Shown: in pieces, positions 27,097 to 39,440 of the stretch
Layout: the number at the start of each line of letters is the position of its first letter
How positions within the stretch are numbered: position 1 is the stretch's first letter
NCBI GenBank assembly: GCA_003342815.1
Contig: PTEX01000020.1
Span: 7,195,695 to 7,259,694 of the forward strand
Length of the DNA: 64,000 bases
Reading direction: 5' to 3'
From: Eudromia elegans
Taxonomy: Eukaryota > Chordata > Aves > Tinamiformes > Tinamidae
Program-made: the position numbers and the translations under genes
Notes under the pieces: generated by a model
What the model was told of the DNA's origin: nothing
The model's database searches: none
Seen by the model: the letters and a program-made list of their open reading frames with translations, nothing else

Positions 27097-28943
27097 CATA
27101 GAATCATAGAATCATAGAATCATAGAATGGCTAGGGTTGGAAGGGACCTGTAGAGGTCATCTAGTCCAACCCCCCTGCACACGCAGGGTCCCCTAGAGCA
27201 TGTGGCACAGGGTGATGTCCAGGCGGGTTTTGAAGATCTCCAGAGAAGGAGACTCTACCACCTCTCTGGGCAGCCTGTTCCAGTGCTCTGTCACCCTCAC
27301 CGTTAAGAAATTCTTCCTCAAGTTCCTGTGGAACTTTTGGTGCCTCAATTTGTGGCCATTTCCCCTAGTTCTATCACTAGCCACCACTGAGAAGAGGCCA
27401 GCCCCCTCCTCCTCACTCCCTTTCTTGAGATATTTATATACATTGATCAGATCTCCTCTCAGTCTTCTCTTCTCCAGGCTGAAGAGGCCCAGCTCTCTCA
27501 GCCTTTCCTCATAGGGCAGATGTTCCAGGCCCCTAATCATCTTTGTGGCCCTGCGCTGGACTCTCTCTAGCAGCTCCACATCCCTCCTGCACTGGGGAGC
27601 CCAGAACTGCACACAGTACTCGAGGTGCGGTCTCACCAGGGCTGAGTAGAGAGGCAGAATCACCTCCCTCGACCTGCTGGAGATGCTCTGCTTAATGCAC
27701 CCCAAGATCCCATTGGCCTTCTCGGCCATGAGGGCACACTGCTGCCTCATGGTCAACTTGTCATCCACCATGACGCCCAGGTCCCTCTCTGCGGGGCTGC
27801 TCTCCAGGAGGTCGGTCCCCAGCCTGTAGGCATGTCTAGGGTTATTCCTCCCCAGGTGCAGGACCCTACACTTGCCCTTGTTGAACTTCATGAGGTTACT
27901 NGCCGCCCAGCTGTCCAGTCTGTCCAGGTCCCTCTGGATGGCAGCACAGCCCTCAGGGCTGTCAGCTATTCCTCCCAGCTTAGTATCATCAGCAAACTTG
28001 CTGAGGGAGCACTCCATCCCTTCATCTAGGTCGTTAATGAATAAATTGAACAGGAGCCAACCAAGGACTGACCCCTGGGGGACACCACTATCCACAGGCC
28101 TCCAGCTGGACACGGCACCGCCGATTACTACTCTCTGGGCCCTGTCATTTAGCCAGTTCCTAATCCACCTCACTGTCCATTCATCTAACCCACTCTTCTG
28201 GAGCTTGCCCAGGAGGATGCCGTGAGGGACGGTGTCAAAAGCCTTACTGAAGTCCAGATAGATCACATCCACCGCTCTGCCCTCATCTATCCATCTAGTC
28301 ACCCCATCATAGAAGGCTATCAGGTTAGTCAAGCATGACCTCCCCTTGGTGAACCCATGCTGGCTACTCCTGAGCACCTTCTTCTCCTTCATGTGCCTGG
28401 AAACAGCAGTCAGGATGACCTGCTCCATTACTTTCCCAGGGACAGAGGTCAGGCTCACCGGCCTGTAGTTGCCCGGCTCCTCCTCCTTGCCTTTTTTGAA
28501 GACCGGGGTGACATTGTCTTTCCTCCAGTCCTCCGGCACCTCCCCCGTTCTCCAGGACCTTTCAAAGATGATGGAGAGCGGCTCGGCTATGACATCTGCC
28601 AGCTCACGTAGCACTCTGGGTGCATCCCATCGGGGCCCATGGATTTGTGGGTGTTGAGTTTCCTCAGGTGCTCTCTAACCAAATCTTCCTCTACTCTGGG
28701 CAAGTCTTCCTCTCTCCAGTCCCTTCTCATTTCCCTAGTGTCAGGGACACTTAGGGGCTGCCCTTGAGAGTTGTCAGCCCTACCTAGGCTCTGTAGTTCC
28801 TGGGGACCAGCCCTAGCAGAGAAGACTGAGGCAAAGAAGGCATTTAGTAACTCTGCCTTCTCCACATCCTCCGTTACCAACGCACCCTCCCCATTCAGCA
28901 GCGGACCGACATTTTCTCTACTCTTCCTCTTGCTGCTGATGTA
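27097..28943 (-). mobile_element. Young 5'-truncated CR1 LINE with near-intact RT (copy 2)
   Basis: The + strand begins with four CATAGAAT units (27097-27128), the CR1 3' terminus. Then come 'ggctagggttggaagggacct', the short 3' untranslated region and ORF2 read on the minus strand. CR1 similarity continues through the pre-RT linker (SSKRKSRENVGPLLNGEG) and stops at about 28943, where the sequence becomes unrelated AT-rich DNA. This is 5' truncation, and the endonuclease domain and ORF1 are absent. It is about 98% identical by eye to copy 1 at 4871-5823, so the subfamily moved recently. An N occurs at 27901, where copy 1 has C. Confidence 0.97.
27193..28920 (-). pseudogene. CR1 ORF2 reverse transcriptase, truncated, one frameshift
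   Basis: This reverse transcriptase fragment would copy CR1 RNA at a nicked chromosomal target. The 473-codon frame (28614 to 27193) holds the RT core. Motif A is YLDFSKAFD (Asp at residues 121 and 127). Motif B is SGVPQGS (176-182). Catalytic FADD is at 207-210, followed by the thumb and C-terminal region ending ...DITLCHML. Upstream, 28587-28920 encodes the linker KRKSRENVGPLLNGEG and LNAFFASVF in another frame. The two frames join after ...DGMHP by restoring a single missing G near 28617-28620. A Trp replaces the usual Pro after VLG (residue 186). One codon is unreadable because of the N at 27901. The endonuclease domain is missing, so it cannot move by itself. Shorter + strand frames here are shadows. 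Confidence 0.95.
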
Positions 28944-30205
28944 ACATATCTAAATCAATCTTGTGCACGCGTGTGTGCTTTGCAAAGCCTTCAGAGTAAT
29001 CCTGCAAGACGAAAGTTATCTTCACAGTACCTATGTCCATCACAGTGATGACACTGTCTCAATATATTTTAAGAAAAAGAATCACAGTAAAATGACATCA
29101 GGAAAAAATAAAAAGTTAAAAAGTCCATCCTACACAGTCTAGCAGGAAAGCTACATTTTTATGCGTGTTTCTCAATAGAATCAGATTCTGGAAAGATATT
29201 AAAGACCTTACAGTTTAACACTTTAAGTTAAAGCAAATTGCACTATTTCTCTGCAAGGAGAACATATCTGTGTCACCAAAAAGAGAAAAGCCTGTTTTAA
29301 TCATCAAGAAACAGAAACAAGGTGCATATTCATGAGTGCATTTAAGCTTTTGATATCTGTTTTTAAGCACTCATTTTAAAGTTTAGAAAACATTTTAAAA
29401 CAGGGCTTTACTTGCATAATTCTTTTTAAGATTCATTCTAATGGTAGAGGCAATGGGAAAAAATATGTTGCTATAATCTTTCAAGATAAAATGTAGGAGC
29501 CATGTTGCAGTGTGAAAATTCCAATTTTTAAAAGATGTTGAGTTTTGATTTATCAAAATACATTGTTTCACCTTATGTCTGGCACTTTGTAGAAGATGTA
29601 GTCCTCCAAGAGGAATGTCTGCGTTAGCTTCCTGAAACATAACTGCCTGTAGCACTGCAGGTAGATGCAGTTCGATGTCAAAGCACTATAAAAACAAGTC
29701 TCCTTTGGAAACACTCTCAGGTGTTTCCAAATAGGATTTTCAAAATTTCTCCTATGAAATGTCTCTTAGCCTTTCACTCTGTCAGTCTTTCAGAATAGGT
29801 AGATATTTAAAATTTTATTAAGTTGCTGTTCCTACTCTAGTTATGGTGCTATTATGCCCTGGGCCTTGCATCTGCAAAACCAACAGTGCTATTACATTGA
29901 ATTCTTGTGGGAAGTAACTGTCAAGGGTCACCCATTTTTTACCTCCTTTCCTTGGTTGTAGCTTTTCATTTACACTGGGGAAAGTGACATGAACACATAG
30001 AACTTAATAACCAGGCTTTGGTTAAGCATAAGAGTTCATGGGAGAAGTGTTATGGGGGACCCACCTGATGCCCTGGAGAAGGACACTCAACCAGGGATTC
30101 CCAGCTACTTCTCTTCCTGACTGGCCAGTGCTGAGAGTTTGTTCTTTCTTTTCCCTTCGTGGTCTCTCTCACACACACAAACACAATTGCTCTCTTTTTT
30201 TACTT
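28944..30205. other. Unique AT-rich non-coding sequence
   Basis: No gene is recognised between the CR1 5' junction and the ATTTT array. The 86-codon minus-strand frame at 29395-29655 shows no known domain. Confidence 0.5.
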
Positions 30206-30365
30206 ATTTTATTTTATTTTATTTTATTTTATTTTATTTTATTTTATTTTATTTTATTTTATTTTATTTTATTTTATTTTATTTTATTTTATTTTATTTT
30301 ATTTTATTTTATTTTATTTTATTTTATTTTATTTTATTTTATTTTATTTTATTTTATTTTATTTT
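30206..30365. repeat. (ATTTT)32 pentanucleotide array
   Basis: Thirty-two ATTTT units read without interruption across 160 bp. The Phe-Ile-Leu-Tyr repeat peptides in all three + frames are artefacts of the array. An opposite-strand array of the same motif class lies at 57124-57206. Confidence 0.98.
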
Positions 30366-33300
30366 TGACCCAAAGTAATTTTGACTCTTAAAATTGCTTC
30401 TTGTTGTCAGCTACAGATCCCACAAACAAATCTTTGTGCAATTCGCAACTGAGCCAGTCTCCACATCTTTTGCACAGCAATGTGTACTTCTGGAGCAGAA
30501 TAGCTAACTTCTTGAACTGTTTTGCTTCAGTTTTGTAAACATGCCAAAAACTGATAAAAAAATTTTAGGTAGGTATCACATTATTATACTTCAAAGTAAG
30601 CCCTCACATACAAATTTTTATCTCCAACCACTCATGGCAATGAGAAAAATGAGAAAGAACTGCGGCACAGACTTCTGTAAATATTAAAACCAAAAGAATG
30701 AATGGCTATTGGGGCGAGGTGGTAGGAGGGAAAGAAGGAAAAAAATTATTTAAATTCTGTTGAAGCAATTCAAGGAAAATAGATTTCACGTCATCAAAAG
30801 CTCCAGGCAGAATGAAACATTCTTACAGTGTGTGATATTAGGAGGCTTGGCAGTTAAGTCCATGATCTATAAAACATCTATGTATAATAGAGTTACAAAT
30901 ATTCAAAACTTTCCAGAGAAAATCTCCATCCCACTCAGTATCAGCTTAGAAACAAAATTATAATAAATGTTCTCATGGAATTAAGGGTTCTAACTGAGAA
31001 ATCATTATTTTTTGAAAAGCCTTTCACAAAAAAATAAATTGGAAAAGAACAATAATTAATAGACTTCTGTTAACCTGAAGAACATCTTCAGTAGAGGAAT
31101 AGCTTCTGTTCTGTTAATCTGAGAGGAGGTATTTCTATAAAATACAGAAGAGTTTTTGGTATATAGGATAACAGAGATAATTATTAAAAAGCAATTGAGC
31201 AAGAATATCCTAGAAATAATGTGATTGGACATGAATACAAAACAACCTTGGTCCCTGTTGTAGCATAGCACAAACTGCAGCTTATTATAGGTGTCTGAAA
31301 TAACCCAGGAGAAACTCTTCACGGCTAATAAAATAAAACTTGATTTTATTAATAACAAAACTTGTTCTTTGATTTGCAAGGCCAGAATGAAAGCTCCTAA
31401 TGTGATCACACGAATAGGAAAAGAAGTGCTGGTTATGGCCATTTCCAGATGACTCCACAATGGAAGGAAACATATGGCCCATTAATACAAGGGAAATTGA
31501 GACTAGGAAAAGGAAGGATAATCATTTAACTTAAGATGAGCCTGGAAAAGGAAAACTAAAGATAAGTGTTTGGTTGGTCATGTTCTCTTTTTATCTGTGA
31601 TCACATCACTGATTAGAAGCTTTCATTAACTACTACTAAGCTAAAGTAATTAAAAATTCTCCAAGTCAAGAGCATTGCAGACGCAGATGGAAATAGTTTT
31701 GGATTAGTCAGGAGTTGGTTGGGGCCAGTGATGCCCTAAAAATCTCCCATTAGTACCCTAAGGATTTTATACAGTGCAGGAGAATACTGCACTTCTCAGG
31801 ATATTGGGTACAATTTATAGATTACGGTCGTACAGAACAGAGGAAAACTGATTTAGCAGAGGTGAATGAAGGACGCTGGCTGCTTGCTGAAATGTAGGAA
31901 TACAGACGATCATTCCTGATGGGTGTGAAAAAATGCTGGTCTTTGGAGACTGTAAATGAAGATGGGATGGCCTTTTACCTTCATTTCCTGATGTGTTCAC
32001 CAATGAGGTTTTACTCATTTGCTTACTCTGCAAGTGACAGCGTGGCTTCTTCTGAGAATCAGATTGAAATTGAAGCTGAAAGGGACGTGAGATTGTGTGA
32101 ATATTTGCATTCAAGTGAATGCCATCTGAAATTTCATGATACTTGTAGAGACTGAGGCTGCCTTAGTAGCAAACTTATACTGTTTATTCCCTACCTGTGC
32201 AAATCACAGTGGAGGAAAGCAACCGTATCTTCTATATAGGGTTAATACTGTGTACAAGTTTAAACCTGACTCTTGCTAATTTACTAATGCTATAGATAGT
32301 TGCACCTATATCCATCCAAAAAGTTTGCAAAAAGCAAGGCACATAGGATTGTCAATTTTCAAGTAATTCTGAAGACTAATTTAAACATTGCCTTAACCCA
32401 CAGCTTTTCAGATTTTCTTCTTAATGATCCTAAAAACTATAAGGGATTTTATATCCTTTCTTAATTTTGCTTTTAGTGGAAATCTGTTCAAGTGAAGATC
32501 AAATAATTTCATCTTGCTAATTTCACTAGGTATCCTTGAATGATAGCATGATAAAAAATGTTTTTGTGATCTGGTAAGAAGTTTAAGAATTTAGAGGATG
32601 CAATGTAAAGAAATTTAAACTACGTTAATGTTACCAGTAGAAAATTTAAAGAATGATTGCTTAATAAAAATTCATAGACAGACTTTCAAGTTTTGATATG
32701 TGTCAGCTACCTCTGTTAGTCAATAGCTAATGTATACATTTTATGCAAATTTATATTTCTCTAGTCTTTGATGTGTTTGTTTTATATAAATAAGGATTTT
32801 TTACTTGATCCATTGACTTCTTCTGCAATAGAATATAATTCTAGAAATTCTCAGAAAGGAGGGAAAGTAAAATTTTACTTACCATTCAGTATGTGTGTAT
32901 GGTAAAAATGCCTACCGTAAAGGAAGAGGCCATCTTTTACTTTTGGTTGAAATTGATGAAAAAATTCCATGTTTAATTTTTTTTTTTTTCATTCTGTTTT
33001 AAGATTTAAGAGTACCTTCATCATTCACAGCTGCAATTTTTCTATATCAATCTATACAGGATTTGTTCGGTTCTACTTGGATTTGATTTCTTTAAATCAT
33101 CTTGAATATAACATCAACTTAATTTTTGTTCTGTTGCCAAGTCAATAGGAAAAAAAGAACAAAATTTTTTATTAACCATTTGTAAATACGATTTCCATAG
33201 AAATCCAATTATGCGATCGATCTTATTTCTCAGTCAAAGATGAGCAGGATGAATGCATTTGTATTGCCTTTTTTGTATTTTGGATCTAACTTGGACAATT

Positions 33301-36019
33301 TATAAAGGTTTTATAAGAATAACATGACAAATGCACTGCAATATTTAGACATATTACCCTCAACAGTGCAGGTTTAGATGACTCTTTCTATTGTAAGTGA
33401 GAATCATTTTCAGAGGGTCAGCTATATTGGCGGCAACCTGTAACACAGGAATCTCCATAGCATTTTTCCAGCATCCAATGGATTGGGAACTGTAAAACAA
33501 AAAGTGAACTGCCCAAATCCCCAGTTGTTCCAATGCATTATGTGTTGAAACAAAATACATTTTTGCTCATATATTTAAGCAACATAACCTGAGAGAACGA
33601 TTCAGTGTTTAAAAGAAGGGAAGTGTGCATGTGGTTGTATTATCAATGGCTGTGTTTTTTGGGAGAATGAGAAATTCTTTTCCTTTCAGTCCATATTATA
33701 GATTTTAATATAATTTCCATAATTTTCACTAGATTGTGTCCAAAAGCCTCCTGCTGCTGTACAAGATAAAGGTAAGCTTCCAGCTTTCTTTTTGCTTTAT
33801 TTAAATAAAACACAACCCAAAATCTTCCTCTGGGAGGAAGGACAGAGAATGAATCCCTGCTCCCTAAGAAGCTCCTTCTGTTACAATTTATAGTTCTGAT
33901 GCAAATAAATTGTATTTGGGTTTTTTTTTCATAAAACATGGGAATTTTTTATATATTGTTTATATTGTGACAGGATTATGTTTTCTCTCTGAAAATTATG
34001 AATATAACTTCAAAGAATTTATTCGAGCTTTTTTTTATTTTGCATTGGATTTTTTTCTTATAAGAGATCACGAAACCTGCGATTTGCAAGGTCCTTAGGC
34101 ATCTTTTATATGTTTATATAGGTACCTAAATGAAGACTTACCTGTTGTCTTGGAGATTATTAGCATCTTGAAACACTGCTTTGAGTTTTAGAAAAGTGGT
34201 TTTGGCCTACAAGATGAAATCTCTGAAAAAAAAAGTTAAAAAGGCTCTGTCTAGGGTTCTTTTCATGGAGCAGTAATCTGATCTTTTTTTTTCCTTAAAA
34301 ACTTTACCTTTAGGTAAAAATCTATCTGTTCTAACAAAGTTACTGAGACAAAATGAATACTGATAGCATGTGAGTTTTGTATATTGGTATAATAGGCTCT
34401 GGTAATAACTTTTGGTGACAAATAATAGAAAGTAGCCTATGATGATAGATGGTAGGATACAATCATTAACACCCACACTATTGAATCAGATGTCTTATAT
34501 TCTGCCTTGGGCTAAATAACTGAACTCAAGCAGTTGAGACATGTGTTGAGGCAATAGATGCCAGTTAATAAAAGAGTTTAAGAGAACTTAAATTTCTTTT
34601 TAGACACTTAAAAAAGCAACATAATATTCAGAATGATTATGATTTTGGGTGGGAAGTGATAAAACTAAATATATGTAGGAAAATACACTGGGAACGTAAA
34701 ATGCCCTCAGGTGAAGAACAGGCTGCTCTTCCGCTACAAAATAAAAAAGCATAACAAATGACCCTCTAATTTATTTTCAGAGGCATGTAAATTTTTGGTG
34801 AAGCTTATCCTTGAAAAAATGTTATGGAACTCTACTAGAAGCAATGGCCTGACAGATTTGATTTTTAGTAGACGAACATCACTAACCACTATCAGTAACA
34901 AAGCTCTTCTGAATAATGAAAAAAGGTTTGATGGAAACAAAACAGAAATTAAACAGAAAAAAGCGATCCCCATTTCAGGATGTACTCAGTTTAGTCTTAA
35001 AGAATACGATGGTGATAAAATGCAAAAGAAAACCATTATAGTTATGTTATGCTGAGGAAAGTCAGAAAGCTGAGAATTTATGTATAAAATTAGAGAAAAA
35101 GAAAAAAAATTATTATTCAAAGCATTTTCTACAAGTTTCCCCTCACTTCACTTAAGCAGGAAGTTACTGTTATTTTGAAATAAAAATAAATTATTATAAT
35201 TTTGCTTTTTTTAATGTCAAAGCAAGAATGACAGCTGTTTTTATTTTTCCTGACAAGCTCTCATTCTCCCTTCTGAAGTGGATTCATCAGTCAGTCTCAT
35301 ATTTGTGTAAAGTGAGCTCTGTCATTATGCACAAACCAGACATGTATTCACACCTGTGAAACTGTGAAACTCTTTTTTCCTTTCTCTTTGAGGTCAGTAA
35401 TTCTCCAGAAAAGTCACCTCATTGTACTTGGTAGATGGGTGTTTATCCAAGTGCTGTGCCTCTTCAGGACATATCTTTGAGTAATACTATGACCCAGTAA
35501 ATCTCCAAATCCATATTTATTGCTGGATAACCAGCTGTGCTTTCCTGAGTTAACCTTACTATTCAAAGTGTAGCTCAAAACTAAGTAATCTTATGTAGCT
35601 AAAACATTCATGTTCTGCACTAGAGCAGAAATGTTTATACTAAGATTACCAGTAAATCAAAAATTACTGTGTGTCGGACTTTGCATAGAAATATAGTGGT
35701 TATACCTTTCGTAAATCTGTCTTTAGCTAGTCTCATAGAAACTCTTAATCCTTTTTGTCACAACTCAAATGAGTTCATATGCAGCATGTTTTATAAATGA
35801 TCTGCTTGAATTTTACTGGAGGGGAAACAGAAGCTTGGTCACTTGCACTCTGGAGACATTTCATTTGTTCCTCACCACCTCTCACCTAGTAAATTGAAAC
35901 TGAGAGCTGATATGCTGGTGTGGCTCATGACCATTATCATCCAGAAGTCTGTATTGCATTTAGAAGTAAGTTTAAGTCTGTCCACTGGACAACTTTTAGA
36001 TGTGATTAGAAGACTTAGC
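30366..36019. other. Unique AT-rich non-coding sequence
   Basis: No gene or named repeat is recognised. The longest frame is 31056-31460 on the minus strand (134 codons, hydrophobic). At this stop-codon density about one frame of that size per window is expected by chance. Frames on both strands at 31.8-32.2 kb overlap each other and show no domains. Confidence 0.5.
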
Positions 36020-36106
36020 TTAATTACAGCAACTAGGACTTTGGATGTCCCTTATTTTAGGGTTCAGTGATTGAAAAAAGTGACTACTCTGTGACTCTGT
36101 GATGTC
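36020..36106 (+). mobile_element. Possible very old CR1 3' tail
   Basis: The segment ends in ACTCTGTGACTCTGTGATG, which looks like two degenerate ATTCTGTG terminal 8-mers. It is preceded by 'ggactttggatgtccc', a weak match to the usual CR1 pre-terminal block. The similarity is short and could be coincidental. Confidence 0.3.
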
Positions 36107-36841
36107 ATGTGTCACTCTGAACACAGCGGTGGAGGTTTCAGAAGCAATATCTCATGAAAATATTTCCAACTTTGGAATATAAAGCACTGACAGAAATTGA
36201 TAGGATAAAATTACAGAAAAAAAACCCCAACCTGGTATCTGGCTGCTTTTATACGTACCATTGGACCACATGCTAATAGTGCTCTATTTTGTTAGCAAAA
36301 GAAAATATTGATGATTATTTGCTTTCATGTAAAAAGAAGAAATATACCTTTTCTAAGCTTCTTTTATTTTTCTTTTCATTGAAAATTTCTCAGTAGAGTA
36401 CAGTATCAGATTTATCTGTCTTTTTAATACTTCCTACCATAAGACTTCATTAAATCATTCTGAGGAAGTCCGTAATCTACAAATACTTTTGTTTTATTTC
36501 AAATACATTTTTCTGGGAAATAATAAGTTTTAAAAATTTTTTTAGAGATATTTAGAGTTTTTTTCTTTACTGTTGTTGACAGTAGCTGCTTCCTGCAGCT
36601 GTAAGAAAGTCTTACTTGAAAACTAATAAAACAATTTAAAAAGTGAACTGATTGTAACAGTCTTAGTTTGTCAGGTGTTTGCCTTTCTAAAGTTCCCTTC
36701 AACACATTTTAATTACATGCTTATGCTATCATTTATATTATTTACTGCAAAACTAAATTGATAGTGGTTTGTATTCAGTGAAATATTTTTTGACAGAGTG
36801 ATTCTAAACTTTGTTAGTTCTGGAGGACTGACCTTGACAAG

Positions 36842-37964
36842 TGTTGCGGTTTGATGGGGAAGGGGGCAAATTTTGTAAGAGATGAATCTCCTTACCTTCT
36901 CACTGATCCTCAAAGGTTAGAGGGACTGAGGGTGGCTGGACTCATCTCTTAATAGAGGCACCAAATTCTGTGGTAAATATAAGCTCGAATCTGGCAGCCC
37001 CAGATTCACCAACAGTGTGCCAACTGCAGGTCCGATCGTCTCCCAAAGAGTGAATCAAGCTCCCAAATAGTGCGATGATATGCAATCATCACTCACCCAG
37101 AAGATGGGAGAAGGCTCTTGACCTGCAGAAGTCTCCTCAGCCAGTGTCCTGATGGGAGGAGAGGAAAGAGGTTTCTTTCTTTGTTCTGCTATTCCTCTCT
37201 TCTATGTTCTGCTCTTTCTCTCTTTTGTTATTTCCCTCCGTTGTTCTCCTCCTCTGCTGTTTCCCTTCTTCTCCCCTTCCATCTTCTGCCTTTTCTCAGT
37301 TCACCTTTTATATATTTTTTTTTAACATTCAGGTGGAGCTTGAGTGACTCTAGTCATATATACTTTCATTATTCATTGGTCTAAAAAGTCTCCCAAGTTA
37401 ATTGAAAATCTAGAGCATGCTCAGTGAGGGGTGGTTGTTCCTTGGAAGAGAGTGACTTCTCGGATGGGGCTGTGTACTGGCATGATAATGGTATTAGAAT
37501 GAGGAGAAGTCTGAGCAAAGTCCATGCAAGGGACTGATCTGCCACCGTTGTTGGCCCAGCATCAGACATTTTATGATACTCTGTGGCTTATCAACTGCAT
37601 GACATGACCAGGTTGCCACCTCTGCAAGCAGTACAACAGAGTTTGGCTGCAGTGTCTTCACTACACTCCATGCTCCATTCACTCATCAGCTGCAGGGCAC
37701 CACCCGAATACCACCTCCACAGGGAAGCCAAAAACGAAAGACTATGGTGTCTCCTCTCTGCTCCACTCTTCCTTTAGTCCTATCAGTGTGTATTAGGAGG
37801 GCAGACTGTGTTGCCAAGAGAATTGTGGAGAAGTAGATTCCATACATATCAACCATCCTGGAAGTGATAACTGTCTCTCACCTCGAGCAAGCCTCTGTAT
37901 TGCCATAACTTCTGTTAGGCCGTGTTTTTCTCTAATTTCCTCGTTCTCCAGCAATTCTCCGACA
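36842..37964. mobile_element. Candidate solo LTR of an avian endogenous retrovirus
   Basis: A 1123-bp block starts TGTTGCGG and ends CTCCGACA, so its ends form a short imperfect inverted repeat (TGTtGcgG versus TGTcGgaG) with canonical TG...CA. The flanks carry the 5-bp direct repeat ACAAG (36837-36841 and 37965-37969), as left by retroviral integrase. Inside are a long pyrimidine-rich stretch (about 37165-37300), a TATATATT string near 37306, and blocks unlike the AT-rich surroundings. There is no gag, pol or env reading frame, which fits recombination of two LTRs into one. I see no clear AATAAA on either strand, so orientation is undecided. The internal open frames of about 60-90 codons are not meaningful. 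Confidence 0.65.
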
Positions 37965-37969
37965 ACAAG

Positions 37970-39419
37970 GAAGCTTGGATAGGTCTGATATCCTGAATGA
38001 CAATTGCTGCCAGGCAGGGTACTGTCCCTCTACAGGGTGAATGATATGTTATGAGTGCTCTGCTGAATGCTGTGAACAGGCTAGAACTAAATATATCTAA
38101 TAGATAATGATAGGTAGTATTTGGGACCTTCAAGGAACAAAAGGCAAAGCTTGGAGTGGCAGGGTAGCAACTCTTCCCGCTTTGGTGGTCACATTTGGCC
38201 CTTGACTTACTTATAGCTTGTGGTAATAAATACATGCAAATTTACCAAGTTGTGAGTTATATTACTAGCAGATATCACAGTTAAAGCTGTAGAGATGTAT
38301 TCTTTCCATCTTTAATGCCTCTTTACTGACAGAAGAATAAGGTAATGCTGAATATTGCTAATAAAGGTATTAGTGATGTAAAATTGAAAACTGCTCTCTC
38401 CAGTTCTAACAAACTTAATTGTATCTGCCGATAGTCAAATAAAGTACCTTAATTGAAAACATTATTTACAAGGCACAGTGGCTGTAAACAAATAATAAAT
38501 AGATCATTTGCTCAATGCAAGTTGCATATATTGATCAGTATCTATGAATGTGCTAAGTGCTCGATCAATCTGCTTAATCAGATATAAAATATGTAATATG
38601 ATGTACTAGGATGTATTTTATTTGGTGCTGCAGCTAAATGGTGATCAAACTGTCATTTATGAATGGTTATATCCTAGTGAGTACGCATCCACACAAAAAT
38701 TGAGCTAAGACTTCTCCTTCTGTAATCTGAAAGAATAAACAGAAAAGAATCTGAGAAAAAAAAAAACAGAGGGGAGATTGTCTAGTCTACTGTGAGTCTC
38801 TTCTTCTGGAAAAGCATATATATGTATATACATGGTGTTCAAAAACTCTGCATAAAAGAAAAAGTTCAAGATAGATGTCGCCTCTTCAAGGAGGAGTACA
38901 CTGAACTGATGAAAGGTCAACAGTTCCTAGGTGAGCACCCTTTTCTTTGTCAGAAGATGGCCATTTATCCTGTTGTACTATAGGACATCTCTTTGGAAGG
39001 GGAAATCAAAGTTGAGAGAGAGTCAGACTTTAGTGATATGAGAGGCTATTTCAACAGTCTGTCATCCCAGACAACATTGTATGGTCATTTCTCTGTGGAA
39101 AACAAAAGTGGCTGATCTTATGAGATATCTGGATACCCACTAGAAACCAGCGTTTGCAGTTTCCATTAACAGAGAAGAGCAAGAGGGAGAATCTGGAGGA
39201 AAATTCTTTTTGGAAGATGACAATGAGTACCTCCATGTTAGGAAAATGTTTCTAAGTCTGCAGGACCAGTGGAAATAAAGAACACCCAGGTAGGAAGAGA
39301 CAAGAAACATGAATGTAGTTTCACCAGGAACCGAGAACACTGAGTTAAGGAGAATTTATACAGAAGAAATGGGTTTTATATGAAGTGCAAAAGAAGTAGA
39401 TTTCAGGTGCCTGGGGAAA
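37970..39419. other. Non-coding sequence, origin unclear
   Basis: No gene is recognised. Part of 38.8-39.9 kb could be the upstream portion of the old + strand CR1-like relic that becomes recognisable near 40 kb, but I could not match it to an endonuclease or ORF1. Confidence 0.4.
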
Positions 39420-39420
39420 A

Positions 39421-39440
39421 CAAACAAACAAACAAACAAA
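39421..39440. repeat. (CAAA)5 microsatellite
   Basis: Five CAAA units preceded by AAAA. Confidence 0.9.

Noticed and set aside
27200..28657. Several + strand open frames of 62-117 codons over the CR1 copies (also at 4966-5990)
   Set aside because: They are antisense shadows of the GC-richer CR1 ORF2 and recur at the same relative positions in both copies.
30038..30391. 117-codon + frame rich in Phe-Ile-Leu-Tyr
   Set aside because: It is simply the translation of the ATTTT array.
31056..31460. 134-codon hydrophobic minus-strand frame
   Set aside because: At this AT content roughly one frame of this length is expected by chance in 64 kb on six frames. No domain, signal or homologue is recognisable.
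36842..37964. Full-length endogenous retrovirus
   Set aside because: There is no second LTR, primer-binding site or gag/pol/env frame. Only a solo LTR is supportable.
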